A stretch of DNA of 64,000 bases from Lineus longissimus (GCF_910592395.1 NC_088315.1:7010501-7074500); one strand, 5' to 3'. Positions 12,701 through 25,051 are shown, numbered from the stretch's first letter. The notes: a model not told the origin generated them from the sequence alone. Numbers and translations: made by a program.

Positions 12701-14024
12701 AATTAAGGTGTGCAATTTCATGCCTGAGTTTCAAAGGAAGCATAAATATTTCTGATAGTTCACAAGATGTTTTATTTGCCTAAAAGAGGCCATTTGGAAC
12801 CCACTCACTTATCTTTTTCGGTAGGGGGGCTAATATTTTGCACGTGCTTGAACAGCACAAAATTGCTGTCAGGCAGGATAACCACCTATAGGACAAGCAG
12901 TGGAATGCTTCTTCTTGATTTGAAAGAATTATCTGCTTCGGATTCAGACTGTAGTCTTTGAAGGACAGGTATCCCCCTGTTCATCCTTTCATCTTTGAGT
13001 AACCAGGCTAGTTACTCTAAGCTTTTATTTAGTCAACAACCTCACAATAGTGCATAAGGAATAGCTGAAGCCACTCAACAGACCATTACCAGATCCACTT
13101 TATCCTGCCTATACTTCGTGAGACAAGAATATCTGAACAGATAAAATTAAAAATAGCAATGGAAAGCAGCAATCCAGACTGAAATTACCTACCTTCGTTC
13201 CCGATATTCAGAAACATGCTGGTCACCCATAGTTCACTAAATCTAGTACTATTTCCCTATATTGACCAAGCCAAGAAAACAGACAATTCGAAGTTATTCC
13301 AACACAAATATTTATGTCTATAAATTGTGTTTGCTACTACCTGAGAGAGTGAATAATTTAGGCAAAAAGAATGCAAAGTTCTGATGTTTTCTCAGACCAA
13401 AATCAGTAACTTCCGGCAACTGATCCAACTGTAAACATGGTAGGGTGTAGCAATTCACAGACAAACATCTTTCATCTAAGATCAACAAATCTCCGGCACA
13501 GGTAGGTACTCTGCTGAAGTTTCCAGTATTTGCCTCTCAAAGGAAACTATTAACATAATCAAATCTGCTGATAGAAATCTGCAACAAAACGTGATGTGCC
13601 TTCTAAACAGGAACTCTGACACTCCTCCTTTTAAGTGGAAAAGTTTAAAGCAGAAACTGCACTAAATGAGAAAGATATGTGAATTAAATCATCTACCTTT
13701 CACGCATTGACTCGTTCATCGTAGCTGGAGTTCGACTTCTTCGTCCATATAGAGAAATGATTTATATGATCTAGATGTTACCACCAAACAAATGACAAAG
13801 CGAGCAAAACACTACATAACTCATCAGCTATTTCAGTCTGCTGCGACTCTTGCTTTCCAATTAGTAATTGAATAACACTGCATCAATGATAATGGGCCGA
13901 GGTATCGTAAGATCCCATTAGTGCAGCTAGCGGAATTATTTCTGTTAATACCAGCCTCCCACTCTTCTAGACCATAACTGATGGCATAATCTAATGCCTG
14001 GACTTCATAGCAGATGGGATATAT
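9781..14024. other. No supported gene
   Basis: AT-rich sequence with scattered short frames on both strands. A minus-strand frame near 11199-11426 includes a hydrophobic stretch (KILISLLLVVLMVIM) followed by a polar tail, as in a small secreted or single-span peptide, but nothing else supports it. No repeat structure is evident. Confidence 0.45.
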
Positions 14025-14036
14025 GGGGGGGGGGGG
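14025..14036 (+). repeat. Homopolymer run of 12 G
   Basis: The run is followed by CACCCCC, so a small foldback is possible. It is one of several long G or C runs in the window. Confidence 0.9.
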
Positions 14037-16054
14037 CACCCCCAGTATCAGTTAACTACCAATCAGAGGTGTATATCTATTGCAGTTGCACCCACTTTTC
14101 AGAAACCCTGTAACTAGTAATTGTCAGTCCATCTACAGGATACATATTCTAGTTTCACCAATCTACAACCAGTTTTAGATATGCGCATGTTCAAAATTGG
14201 ATATGACACCATGTTCTAGCTCAGGATTTTGTTCCAATTCCAGTCAAACCAATTTCATAGGCATCACCCACTAGGTAGGATTACTAAAACATGATATGCG
14301 CGATAGGCATTTTTAGGCTTACTGTTCATAGGTTAAAGCAATGAAGAAATTAGGAATAAAAAGGAATATATGTAACAAACCTTTCGAGAGTGGTCGACAT
14401 GGTCAGAAATGTAGGCTATCATGGGCAAGCTGCAATAAATGCATATCAACACTCCCTAAAACCAGGTTACTACTGCCTATGAATAAGGTCAGTAGTTTAA
14501 AGTGGGACAGAAAAACAATTGGGTCAAGTTTCTAAGGAAATACCCTGGAGGAAATATTCCTAGTGTATCATCACTGTATAGCGACCTACTTCCGTCTGTT
14601 AGTACTCTCATACAAAATTGACAAATTTACATGAAGTAATTAATTTTTTTAATAATTTGTGAACTGTCTGATATGAGATTGTAGTTGTTATACATACTGT
14701 AGCCAATATATGATAAATAATCGCTCTCATCACCCAATTTGCCACATTAAGATTCCGGGTCAATCCAGGTCAATCGCAGGTCATGCCAGCCAATAAGAGA
14801 TGTGCTGATTACAGTGTTGAGCAAACGCAAATGATGATAAATTATTACTTGAAATGGCTTTCACACCCACATGTCTGATGGAAGTAACACCCTGGTATCA
14901 GATGTGACACTGGTCTTCTAATTATATAGTTCACTAGGAGCTACTGAGATGGCATGACAGTCTAGCTGTGTGTATAAACTTGGCTGTGACGTGTCCCCGT
15001 ATATTTAGTGAACCCGCTAAAACAGTCCTACCTCGGGTTCAAGGACAGAACAGAGTTTCGAGAAGACCAGGATAATGATAACCCGAAAAAGAGTTTGAAC
15101 AATGTTCAATTCATTGAGAGCCATACCAACGTAACATGTGTCAAATAATTTTGCGATCTGCATTACATTGAATATTGAGTGTTACTCTCTCACTGGTCTA
15201 TGGAAGTGTCAACATTTTATGAACCAGATAATCAGTAATCCAGGGGAGGCACATAGCGGTGTTAACCCTACTTCTTAATGAAATTGTTGGAATTGGACAG
15301 TAACATCATCGTTTACTCTAAAACCACCACTTCAATAAGGGTGCCCTTCTTTTCTCTTCAGACTCCTGATCTGCACCTGATGAGCCTCTCCCAGCTTTCC
15401 TATCAGATTGCCTATAGTTCTCCTCTATAAAAAGTCTTCCTGGTATATATCAATTCTCCCATATGATCAAATTCTTTGCATGTCAATTTCCCCATCACTA
15501 TTGTCAAGATGGCAATAGAGAAGCCCGGTACATGTGACTTACAATCCATATTCTAGCCAATAACAACAGGCCAATAGGGATACATCCATCGATCTTGGTG
15601 TTGTCGATTTGTCTAATAACACACCAAGACATACTGGAGAATGTTTGTATGAATCAATGTCAGCTAATGAAGACCAGGAGTCCCGGGGTTCAGAAAGGAA
15701 ATCAACTGAGTCAAAACAGCTGGGTCCGTGGAAATATTTCTAGGGTGACTGAAGAGAGAGAGAAAAGAATAAAATATTGATGAGTGTGAAAGAGTGAAAA
15801 AATTCAGAAATCTTGATGAGGGTGAAAAGGTTCAACTCTGATAGTGATAACGATGCACTAATGCCTGTCGTGCACCATACACAGTATTCTAATATCTGAT
15901 GCATTGAGGAATTTCCCAGGTTTGCGAGATGATTTTAGGAACAGCTCAAGGCACATCCATACACACTACTCTAATAGTGTCCAGCATTACAAGCTTTTTA
16001 TTTTTTGGCAAATCCTCTTCAGAAAAGTCAGACAGACTGGAAGCCTTTTCTGAA
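14037..16054. other. No supported gene
   Basis: AT-rich sequence without recognisable coding, RNA or repeat content. The frame at 15595-15780 is hydrophilic, ends in a purine-rich tract and looks like chance. Confidence 0.45.
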
Positions 16055-16512
16055 TAAAATGAAATGGCCAGGGCCATTGTGCTCACCTCATGTGGAGGAA
16101 AGATGGATAAAGAGCATGGTCTTGTGTCATGTAGTGTTAGGTTTGATGTAGGTCCAAGCAATTACAATTTCCCCAAAATGGCCAATTTACAGTACATTCG
16201 ACCTCTGTGACCTTGAAAAGTAGGTCAAATCAAAGAAGACCCGGGTGACACATTGAATGGTTGTTAGAATTAGATGTACCTATGATATAAAATTGGTGCC
16301 AATCGGGCAAGTCATTACTAGGAATAATGGCATTTTGAAGAATTTAGGATTTGGCCCCCTCCCTGGAGGCCAAACGGCAAATCAGATCGCACCAAACTTC
16401 GGTACCTGAGATCACCTGACCAAGGGGTACATGTGTACTTAATTTGTGATCAATAGTCATTGCAGTTAAGAAACGTGCCATAGTTACGGCCCGACGGCGA
16501 ATTTACGCCATT

Positions 16513-16530
16513 TGACCTCTGTGACCTTGA
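16513..16530 (-). promoter_or_regulatory. Composite nuclear-receptor-type motif, copy 1 middle unit
   Basis: TGACCTCTGTGACCTTGA reads on the other strand as TCAAGGTCA followed three bases later by AGGTCA. This combines a DR3 arrangement with an NR5A/ERR-type extended half-site. An inverted AGGTCA follows about ten bases on. This is a motif match only. Confidence 0.5.
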
Positions 16531-16658
16531 CAAGAAGGTCAAATTAAAAACCTGTGTGACATATACTGTATGGTGGTTAGATGTACCCATGATATCAAAT
16601 TGGTGGCAATCGGGCAAGAAGTTAAGGAATAATCACATTTTTAAGGTTTTTGGATTTT

Positions 16659-16670
16659 GCCCCCTGGTGG
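16659..16670 (-). promoter_or_regulatory. CTCF-like core motif, copy 1 middle unit
   Basis: GCCCCCTGGTGG is the reverse complement of CCACCAGGGGGC, the well-known CTCF core. The site lies 146 bp after the start of the nuclear-receptor-type site of the same unit. Binding is untested. Confidence 0.5.
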
Positions 16671-16813
16671 TCAAGTGGTGAATCATATTGGACCAAACTT
16701 TGGTCCCTGAGATCACCTGACTAAGGGGTAAATGTGTACCAAATTTGGTATCAATAGTCATTGCAGTTTAGAAACGTGCCATCATTACATCCTAACGGCC
16801 AATTTACACCATT

Positions 16814-16831
16814 TGACCTCTGTGACCTTGA
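16814..16831 (-). promoter_or_regulatory. Composite nuclear-receptor-type motif, copy 1 last unit
   Basis: Same 18-base motif as at 16513, 301 bp downstream. Here the flanking ATTTGACCTC and GAGGTCAAAT also form perfect 10-bp arms of a hairpin enclosing the second half-site. Confidence 0.5.
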
Positions 16832-16959
16832 AAAGGAGGTCAAATCAAAAACCCGGAGGATATATGATGCACCTTTGCTAGAAGTACCTACCATATTTTT
16901 TTCAAAATTTCCCGACTACTATTAAGGGAGATATTGCATATTTTCACTTTTAACGTTTG

Positions 16960-16971
16960 GCCCCCTGGTGG
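16960..16971 (-). promoter_or_regulatory. CTCF-like core motif, copy 1 last unit
   Basis: On the minus strand the extended match reads TGGCCACCAGGGGGC, agreeing with the 15-base left part of the vertebrate CTCF consensus. The only departure is on the 3' side, where the consensus continues with GCTA-type bases and this site has CAAA. Confidence 0.55.
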
Positions 16972-17087
16972 CCAAACCATGAAACGAATCGGACCGAAAC
17001 TTGGTCTCCCAGGTGTCATTACATAAGGGTACATGTGTACCAAGTTTCAACTCAATAGCTCTAACAGTTACGAAACGTGCCCTGCTA

Positions 17088-17097
17088 ACGGACGACG

Positions 17098-17144
<47 letters not shown>

Positions 17145-17154
17145 ACGACGGACG
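17088..17154 (+). repeat. (ACG)n microsatellite of Helentron-like copy 1
   Basis: Interrupted ACGGACG at both edges surrounds a pure ACG run. It creates long arginine or valine frames on the two strands, which are not genes. Confidence 0.95.
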
Positions 17155-17169
17155 CCACGGTATGGGATA

Positions 17170-17195
17170 AGCTCACCTCTGCTAAGAGGTGAGCT
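17170..17195 (+). repeat. 3' terminal hairpin of Helentron-like copy 1
   Basis: AGCTCACCTCT and AGAGGTGAGCT are perfect 11-bp arms around a GCTA loop. A hairpin close to the 3' end is the stop signal expected of rolling-circle elements. Confidence 0.85.
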
Positions 17196-17201
17196 AAAAA
17201 C

Positions 17202-18717
17202 AAACATATCACACTCAATACTTATCCGTTAAAGAGTTTTAGTGTCATACACCAGCCTGTTCAATCAGGAAATAAAATGTAACAGTCATCTTCAATCAAT
17301 CACCGAGTGGATCGATAATGAATGGTATCGCACGCCAACTCAAATGGATAAACAGTTGTGGAGAAAACCAAAAGGCCACTGTCCGTAACAAATTGTTGCA
17401 GCCAGTGCCGCTATAACTTGTCAAGCATGACAATGAGAAATTGTGGAAAATATTTTGTCAAATATTTTCATTGTCATATCAGTTGAGACATATTAATTCA
17501 TATGTAAACATCTGTTAACCATATTTCAGGTCTTTTAGTTTTATCACATGTCTCCAAATTGCTCCGAAGTGTGATAGTTAAATGTAAAGCCGGCTGGAGT
17601 ACTGACGACTGCCAGGAAATATGGCAGGGCTGTGTTATTTGCACTTGTTTGCCATTGATGCTTTTCCTAGAGGTCATCGAAGTGTAGTGGTACCACACTG
17701 TCACTGGATATGGCCAAGTATGTAGGAAATCCATCTACTCTCCTTCAGCAATCACAATGATTTTTTCTACTCTGGGAAACTGGTCGTTTCGATAGCTTAG
17801 TAAATATTAGGTATGTCGGACCATCAACTTTACCCCGCAGTGTAAAGGTAATATCATTAGAGGGGACAATTCCATTACCAGCATGATAAGGTCTCAATGT
17901 CTTTACAAGTTACAAAATTTGTCACATATGTCAGCCACAATAATTCTGTGATTCACAATAATTGTATGAGCAGAGACTTAAAATATAACAGCTATAGACA
18001 ACTGCTATTAACTGCCAAGAAACACAGCTGTTAGTAAAGACAGTCGAAAAAAGGATCTTCATTTTCTGATTGCCTTGAATAATGGAACATTTTCGCAGTG
18101 AACATCTTAATGCTCTTTAGTATTGTATTTAGTATTCAGGAAATGATTCTAACAACTCTGAACGAGTCAAAGTTTCAAACCATAAACTGTCAAGTTGTTT
18201 ATGCTCATTAACCATAGTTTAAACCCCTAAACCCCCAGTTTAAGACTTTTAGAAATAGTTAATGCTCAAAGTGGACATTCAGCTTGCAATAGAAGCTGTT
18301 AACCTTAGGGAGGTGCCTGGGTTTCGGCCTCTGAACATTTCAGCTCCATCCTTGTGGTGTTGAGTGGGGTAACCAATACCAGTTTCTCATCAATTCCTTA
18401 GTTTATTTTTTTGAAAGGTATTGGAAATAATACGTCAAACCTAGCCTTAAAAAACAAGTGGCAGAAATTCTTGTGTGAAGATCAAAGTGTGCCCTAAAAC
18501 CTGACAACAGTTTTGATGTTACTCGATCAATATGCCATGCCGAGACAGAACTATCGGTGACAAAGAACAAAAAATTAATTCAAAAAGACGAGCATGCACA
18601 TTGAACAGAACCAGCTCTTATGACTGCATGTCTCTGTCTTGACACCTGAATTCTACCCAGATACTGATTTTCATGCTTGTTTGAATCAATGGCCACGAGC
18701 AGTGAAGCTACAATGAT
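17202..18717. other. No supported gene; spacer between two element copies
   Basis: AT-rich sequence with one 78-codon minus-strand frame (17498-17734) that I do not recognise. It shares no similarity with the flanks of the other element copy, which argues against a segmental duplication. Confidence 0.5.
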
Positions 18718-19322
18718 TAAAATGAAATGGCCAGGGCCATTGTGCTCACCTCATGTGGAGGAAAGATGGATAAAGAGCATGGTATTGTGTCATGTAGTGT
18801 TAGGTTTGATGTAGGTCCAAGCAATTACAATTTCCCCAAAATGGCCAATTTACAGTACATTCGACCTCTGTGACCTTGAAAAGTAGGTCAAATCAAAGAC
18901 GACCCGGGTGACACATTGAATGGTTGTTAGAATTAGATGTACCTATGATATAAAATTGGTGCCAATCGGGCAAGTCATTACTAGGAATAAAGGCATTTTG
19001 AAGAATTTAGGATTTGGCCCCCTCCCTGGAGGCCAAACGGCAAATCAGATCGCACCAAACTTCGGTACCTGAGATAACCTGACCAAGGGGTACATGTGTA
19101 CTTAATTTGTGATCAATAGTCATTGCAGTTAAGAAACGTGCCATAGTTACGGCCTGACGGCAAATTTACGCCATTTGACCTCTGTGACCTTGACAAGAAG
19201 GTCAAATTAAAAACCTGTGTGACATATACTGTATGGTGGTTAGATGTACCCATGATATCAAATTGGTGGCAATCGGGCAAGAAGTTAAGGAATAATCAAA
19301 TTTTTAAGGTTTTTTTGATTTT

Positions 19323-19334
19323 GCCCCCTGGTGG
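19323..19334 (-). promoter_or_regulatory. CTCF-like core motif, copy 2 middle unit
   Basis: GCCCCCTGGTGG, the same core and relative position as in copy 1. Motif match only. Confidence 0.5.
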
Positions 19335-19623
19335 TCAAGTGGTGAATCATATTGGACCAAACTTCGGTCCCTGAGATCACCTGACTAAGGGGTAAATGTG
19401 TACCAAATTTGGTATCAATAGTCATTGCAGTTTAGAAACGTGCCATCGTTACATCCTATCGGCCAATTTACAACATTTGACCTCTGTGACCATGAAAAGG
19501 AGGTCAAATCAAAAACCCGGAGGATATATGATGCACCTTTGCTAGAAGTACCTACCATATTTTTTTCAAAATTTCCCGACTACTATTAAGGGAGATATTG
19601 CATATTTTCACTTTTAACGTTTG

Positions 19624-19635
19624 GCCCCCTGGTGG
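19624..19635 (-). promoter_or_regulatory. CTCF-like core motif, copy 2 last unit
   Basis: Extended match TGGCCACCAGGGGGC on the minus strand, the same as copy 1. Confidence 0.55.
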
Positions 19636-19751
19636 CCAAACCATGAAACGAATCGGACCGAAACTTGTTCTCCAAGGTGTCATTACATAAGGGTACATGT
19701 GTACCAAGTTTCAACTCAATAGCTCTAACAGTTACGAAACGTGCCCTGCTA

Positions 19752-19805
19752 ACGGACGACGGACGACGACTACGACGACGACGACGACGACGACGGACGA
19801 CGGAC
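19752..19805 (+). repeat. (ACG)n microsatellite of Helentron-like copy 2
   Basis: ACG run interrupted by one ACT triplet and bounded by ACGG units. Shorter than in copy 1. Confidence 0.95.
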
Positions 19806-19821
19806 GCCACGGTATGGGATA

Positions 19822-19847
19822 AGCTCACCTCTGCTAAGAGGTGAGCT
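19822..19847 (+). repeat. 3' terminal hairpin of Helentron-like copy 2
   Basis: Identical to the copy 1 hairpin: 11-bp arms around GCTA. Confidence 0.85.
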
Positions 19848-20807
19848 AAAAACACAAGCATATCTGATGAAAGACAATTTTAAAGTGTCGATACTTTTAT
19901 CATCTTTTATACATTTTTGCTGGCTGACTCGCTGACACATTAAATTACAGCCAATTTTGCCGGTATATCCTGCAAGAGGAGTAAGGAATTACTACCCAGA
20001 ATCAGATCTGAAATGAAAGAAACGTTACAGTTCAACCTCATCAAAAGTGGGTATGAAACTCTATTGAATAAACCTGGATCAAAAGGACAGGGTTGAAATT
20101 CCATGCCTGCTTTCATTTGGTAGCTATTTGAAATCAAAATACAGTTGGTAAGCTACATGGTTTAGGTTAGGTTTTTCACACCACCCACTCGAACAGACAT
20201 GGGACACTTATTATCCTCCAGCAAAAGTGTTAGATGGGAAGCTGTCTGGTTTTTACAAAAGTGCACTGCATATATGCAATATACACCCTTCGTATTCAAC
20301 TTTTTTCACAAAAAACATCTTTTAGCTGTAAAATGAAAATGAATGCCTACGTGAAGTCCAATGTTTTGGTATGATGGTAAAAAATTATGTGGCGTGGGTA
20401 GTATAGAGGATAATACAGTCGACATCTGCAACAGGACTACTGAGAGATCACATACAATTCATCAGCCTATCCAAAATTCACATGATAGGGTGGGAAAGAT
20501 CTGACTCCATCATCTCTCATCGCCTTCCTATGAAAACTTTCGTTCCTGCTCTCTAGAAGGTTTAATATTTGTTCACCATCATCAAAATTGTAAGCTCAAT
20601 GCTAAAGAAACCAATAGACACTGGCAGTTACTCAACCTTGCTTTGTTTTGGGCTCATCTTTACAACTTTCACTGAATGGCCAGCAATACACTTTGACAAG
20701 TAACAGCTTACCCATATCAACTCAAACATCAATGCACTAGGAATTCAATGAATACCCCAAAGCACCAAACATACTGCTCAAAATTTATTGGCCCTTGTAT
20801 TAATCTA

Positions 20808-20848
20808 ATTAAAGGGATGGAGTCAATCAATTATTGCTTTAATTCCAG
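20808..20848 (+). repeat. Left member of a diverged direct repeat beginning ATTAAA
   Basis: Matches 21267-21312 in the same orientation with several substitutions and a small indel; both share GGATG, ATCAAT and GCTTTAA-TCC. They are about 460 bp apart. They may be two hits of one small dispersed repeat. Confidence 0.45.
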
Positions 20849-21266
20849 ATCCTCCTCTCTGGTATTGAACATCAGCCACCACAGACATGCTTGTTCATGG
20901 CTGCAAGGCAGAATTCTCATGACGTTTTGATAGATATCAAATTTTCACCTTTGACATAGCTAAACAAATTTATCAGCTGATGTCCAGGATCTGGCAAGGA
21001 AGGGGCACAGACGCCTCCCTAAAATTCACCCAAAAATATGTTTTCGACAATAATTTTGGCTGATAAGGTTCAAGAAATGCCCCTCCCCATAAAAAGCAAG
21101 ATATGCCAATGATGCCGAATCTGTTCTGGCGGTTTTAGCCTTTGCTACAGTTCTTTAAGAATTTCACTGATCTAAAGTCCCAAGTGACACTTGCAAGGTC
21201 CAAATCAATAATTTTCCAAAATGATCAACTGTAGTCTTAAATTCTATGGCCTTGGCCCTAATTCCT

Positions 21267-21312
21267 ATTAAAACGGATGCAACATTAAATCAATAATCGC
21301 TTTAAGTCCCAG
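21267..21312 (+). repeat. Right member of the diverged direct repeat
   Basis: Partner of 20808-20848. The sequence between them shows no coding content, so an LTR interpretation is not supported. Confidence 0.45.
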
Positions 21313-24175
21313 AAGTACATCATAACTGGCAGATGGCATCAATCAAATTTCCCCCTGGCAGTGGAATTTCAGGCGAGGCTGACTAATTTTGATGTTATGG
21401 ATAAAAGGAAGAAATCGATCCATCATGCAATTTAGACAGCTTCGATTTCAAGGGGATTCGGCTGTGCCCTTTATGAGAATATAAAGTATAGTTTATTCGA
21501 CGCTCATCAAAGTGCTGTTTTTATTTTTACGTTTGTTTTCTTCCAACACAAACTATATTGGTTTGGACATTGCTAATATTTTCTGTGTTTCTTACAACTC
21601 AAATATTTGTGATAGGAATTTCCAAAGTAACCAATTCCTTTTAAAATCTTTCCCACCAGTTGCTCAGTACAGTCAATAGAAGCCTTGAAATCATTCGCAA
21701 TGTGTAGGGTAATTTTCCTGCTACCGAATTTCCATATATCTTCAGAATTTCTATGACCGCTTCATTTAACAAGCAAAAAATTCAACTCTTGTGTATCAAC
21801 CATTAAATTGTGGTTGCGAGTAGGGAATTTTATCCACCAATCTAAATTGAGCATTCTTTGCATCACAGACAATTCCCAGGCTACACTTGCTACTCCAGGT
21901 AAACAACTCACTAGCATGACTATGTTTAGAGCACTCAAACAAAGAGCCACTTTGAATTTTTGTGAAAGAGCGAACATTGTGTTATATAGTTGTTCAGCAC
22001 AACAACATCCTCTGTACACTTCCGTCCAAATTGATTTCGCTGTGCCCCTAATAAAGAGATGCAATTAGCAGAAGTGGTCTGATCAGATAGTGTTCAAGGC
22101 AACTGCATCTGTTACTTTACAATTTTCCTTGTCATATTAAACCTATTTGACGGCTGATTTCAGATAACACAATAGACCACCAGTTTCCACTTCCGACCAC
22201 CACACCCTTATTCTATCTTCCCGATTATTAAAATGTTATAATGATAAGCGACGCAACATGCACTTTGACCATTCATACAGACATCAGCAATCTTTCCTAA
22301 TGGGAGTGTGGCCACAAATATTGACAAGTTGTCCGAGACCTGACCGAATGGGGCGACGATACATTCTCCGGAATTGGCTAAAGCTAACCTGACATGTGCC
22401 TCTGTGTGATGGTAACTGGTCTAGCCATTCACATAGTCATTAACCTTTGTTGGCAATGAATAATGGCTGAGATAGAATTTAATCAAAGCTGTGGAATGGT
22501 TCACCCTCACTACAAAATCGCAGGAATGATATCTTAGGATAAGATATTAAACTGCTCCTTAATTATGACACATTGATATGCTGATGAAGAAGATTTTAAC
22601 CACAAGGAATGGAAAATATTAGACTATTACTGCATAGTAGTCTTCTTAGTCTTCAAAAAATATTTCAGAATGTATTCTGAGCATCCAACATCAGTGACGA
22701 GCAACGCCTACGTATGTCTCCAGGATCTTTTATGAGAATAGATCACAGCAGTTAGGTGAAATGAAATAATAGGCATGATGAACAATATCGGAGTCATCAC
22801 ACCATCTTGGGTAAGTTGGCAGGATCATTGCCCCTGGGAAATGGATATCATCGGCATAGCTGGTGTGATGAAATAACGAGCTATCAGAACATTCACCTTG
22901 AGTAGAAACAGTGTAAATGACCTGAATATTTAGGCCTGCTGAACCAAACATTTATTGGCTATCTGAAGTGACACCATCAAGGTAATAGATCAAGTCATTG
23001 GAGTCAGTTATGATGTGTGAAAAGAGGAACACCAAATGGTGACCGCTGGCTACGTCATGCAAACTTGTAACATTACCAGACTCTGTCTTGGCACAAAGTT
23101 CATTAGGACATTTTTACATATAGAATTTCTTTCCAGGTGGATTTCAACCCTTTTCTGGAGAGAGAGGCGAGGCATTTTCCCAGATGATTAAATGATACAC
23201 AAACTATGTGTGGTGCAAGACATTCCTACGTCTTCATAAATGAGGGATCTTGTAATACATTGCGTCCTGCACTGTGGTTCCCTGGTCGCATACACGGGGA
23301 CACAAAAAAAGCTGAGGTACATGACGAAGGCGGCAATCACCACCTGAATCCATACCATTGATGTTTAAGTGGCTATATTTCATCAACATTCGATACTTTA
23401 TGTAAATCTAAACTAAACCCTTGTAGCAGGTCTTTCATATCATACAGCAACATTACAGAGGTAAATTAAACAATGGGTTAATCCTCAACTCAAAAAGTTC
23501 ATGCATACTATGCAATCTTTCCCCATCCACATACACGACAAACCAGAGGTGCTTTTTCTCTACAAATCACGCTTGAGGAACCTTATTACCAGATGAACAC
23601 ACCGTTATTCCGTTGGAGACACACAGTTTTTCCAATATCTCAGCAAGCCATTGAACTGATTCTCCAGGGTTATGGTGAGGAAGTAATGGGTAACAATGCA
23701 TGCAGCTAAAATGACATGAATATAAAATTCACTGAGCTAGCATTGTAAGGTTTGTTCAGTAAGGACACTTTTGATTGTGAGAAGATGAATAAAGGTCAAC
23801 TCTTCCTCAGCAGACCCAACGAAGTTGTGTCAATCCATGCATTTTTATTTGCAGTGAAAATCAGTGAGGACTAATGAATTGGTATTTATTCCATGGACCC
23901 ACTGATCCCAGCACCATCTCTTTATTACCACACTGCAAGCAAAAACACATAAATCATTTTGATCCCCTTCCCGTTGCATTAGTAAAAAGTATAATGTATC
24001 GTAATTGCGCAATGAACTACCAAGCGATTTCAAATGAGCCATTTGTGCAGCTGGATATAAGGAAGTGATTGCTAGGGGCAATGGAGACTGATAATAATAG
24101 GTGACAGCTCAAGTCGCAGCCAACTATTAACACTTTGTCACTGCTAGTGGCCAATGCTTGAATGAGTTAGAGGGT

Positions 24176-24184
24176 GATCTACAA
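24176..24184. repeat. Left 9-bp target-site duplication
   Basis: GATCTACAA, identical to 25227-25235. It abuts the inverted end exactly. Confidence 0.9.
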
Positions 24185-24808
24185 GGCTTGTGGTATTCGA
24201 CTCGATGACTCGACGACGCGATGACTCGATGACGCGATCCGGTTGGAATCTTTTTAAAGAATATCACTGCTTGGACTGTAATTTATACATAGAATCATAA
24301 GTGGAGGAAAATAAAAAAGAACCGATCATTACCAACCCCTTTCCAGCTGTTTTCACCGTATCTAATCCGACCATTTTTCGTTTCCTACAAGTTCGCATTT
24401 TTGATAAAACCATGCGCCATGTTGCTATACAAGCCACTGGTATCTTACCGTCAATACAGCTAATACACCTAAATATAGCTGGTTCAGATCAACCTCCTAC
24501 CCAGGTTCTTTACGAGCAGAAATTCCAATGTTAAAATGACACGCGATTTCCTGGAGACAAGGTTGGCTCTGGATATCCGTTCAGCACGGCAATATTAAAT
24601 GTCCTATACACCTTTCCAGAAATGGGGCGCTGAGTGTCCGAAATAGTGATGTCATAAGGGGAAACTAGGCCTGTGGTGGAGGGACAAAGGAGATAGTCAT
24701 GGTTGACCAACACACTTGAATGCCTTTAATGACGGACAAGGGGGAAAAAGTTAGTTCCAATGCAAGCCACCAATTTCGGAAAGCATGTATAGGGGCTGAT
24801 GTATTGGA

Positions 24809-24819
24809 GGGGGGGGGGG
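24809..24819 (+). repeat. G run (11) inside the transposon
   Basis: Homopolymer; a second run of 12 G lies at 25040-25051 in the same element. Confidence 0.85.
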
Positions 24820-25039
24820 CAGATGTCAAGGGACAGAAGAGGGACTAAGCGACTGAGTCTAAAAAACTGTACATATGCGAAATTCCGATTCTTGACAGAC
24901 TACCACATGACATCTGACATTGGCCACTAGAAGCTTGTTTGTCAATTAAATCTCCGGTCATTTTGCGTGCTATGAAACTTCCACGAGTCCTTTAAATATC
25001 AAAATCAATCGCGGGGACCAATCTTCAGTGGCCATGGCT

Positions 25040-25051
25040 GGGGGGGGGGGG
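25040..25051 (+). repeat. G run (12) inside the transposon
   Basis: Homopolymer followed by CACATCC. The two runs are direct, not inverted, so they are not part of the terminal repeats. Confidence 0.85.

Larger units (their letters stand above)
16055..17201 (+). mobile_element. Helentron-like non-autonomous element, copy 1
   Basis: The element has a unique 5' end (AAATGGCCAGGGCCATTG then GCTCACC), about three tandem core units of roughly 300 bp, an (ACG)n tract at 17088-17154, and a perfect 11-bp-stem hairpin at 17170-17195 just before the terminal AAAAAC. Tandem cores, a microsatellite, a 3' hairpin and no target-site duplication match the published layout of Helentron-associated (DINE-1-like) and bivalve 'pearl' elements; family assignment here is inference. 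No transposase is encoded, so a partner would have to mobilise it. Copy 2 at 18718 differs at only about 16 positions by my count, while the flanks are unrelated, so the two arose by separate insertions. The core units carry CTCF-like and nuclear-receptor-like motifs, listed separately. Confidence 0.82.
18718..19853 (+). mobile_element. Helentron-like non-autonomous element, copy 2
   Basis: Same orientation and architecture as copy 1: unique 5' end, three core units, (ACG)n at 19752-19805 (shorter and interrupted by one ACT) and a perfect 11-bp hairpin at 19822-19847. Identity to copy 1 is about 98.5% by eye. The last nuclear-receptor-type site (19478-19495) has a T-to-A change, giving TGACCATGA. 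CTCF-like cores are intact at 19323-19334 and 19624-19635. In both copies the first unit has a disrupted CTCF-like region (CCCCCTCCCTGGAGG). Confidence 0.82.
19854..24175. other. No supported gene
   Basis: AT-rich sequence. Overlapping 100-codon and 86-codon frames on opposite strands at 21762-22068 cannot be told from chance. A diverged direct repeat (20808-20848 and 21267-21312) is listed separately. Confidence 0.45.

Noticed and set aside
16922-17218. 98-codon minus-strand and 63-codon plus-strand frames with poly-arginine
   Set aside because: They are translations of the (ACG)n tract and flanks of the Helentron-like element. The same frame recurs in copy 2 (19586-19861).
16055-19853. Segmental duplication of a 2.6-kb block
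   Set aside because: Similarity stops at the element ends; the flanks and spacer do not match.
20808-21312. LTR retrotransposon from two direct repeats about 460 bp apart
   Set aside because: The repeats are only about 45 bp and diverged, with no primer-binding site, polypurine tract or coding content between.
24301-24713. Transposase remnants inside the Mutator-like element
   Set aside because: The two short frames are on opposite strands and show no catalytic motif or zinc-finger pattern.
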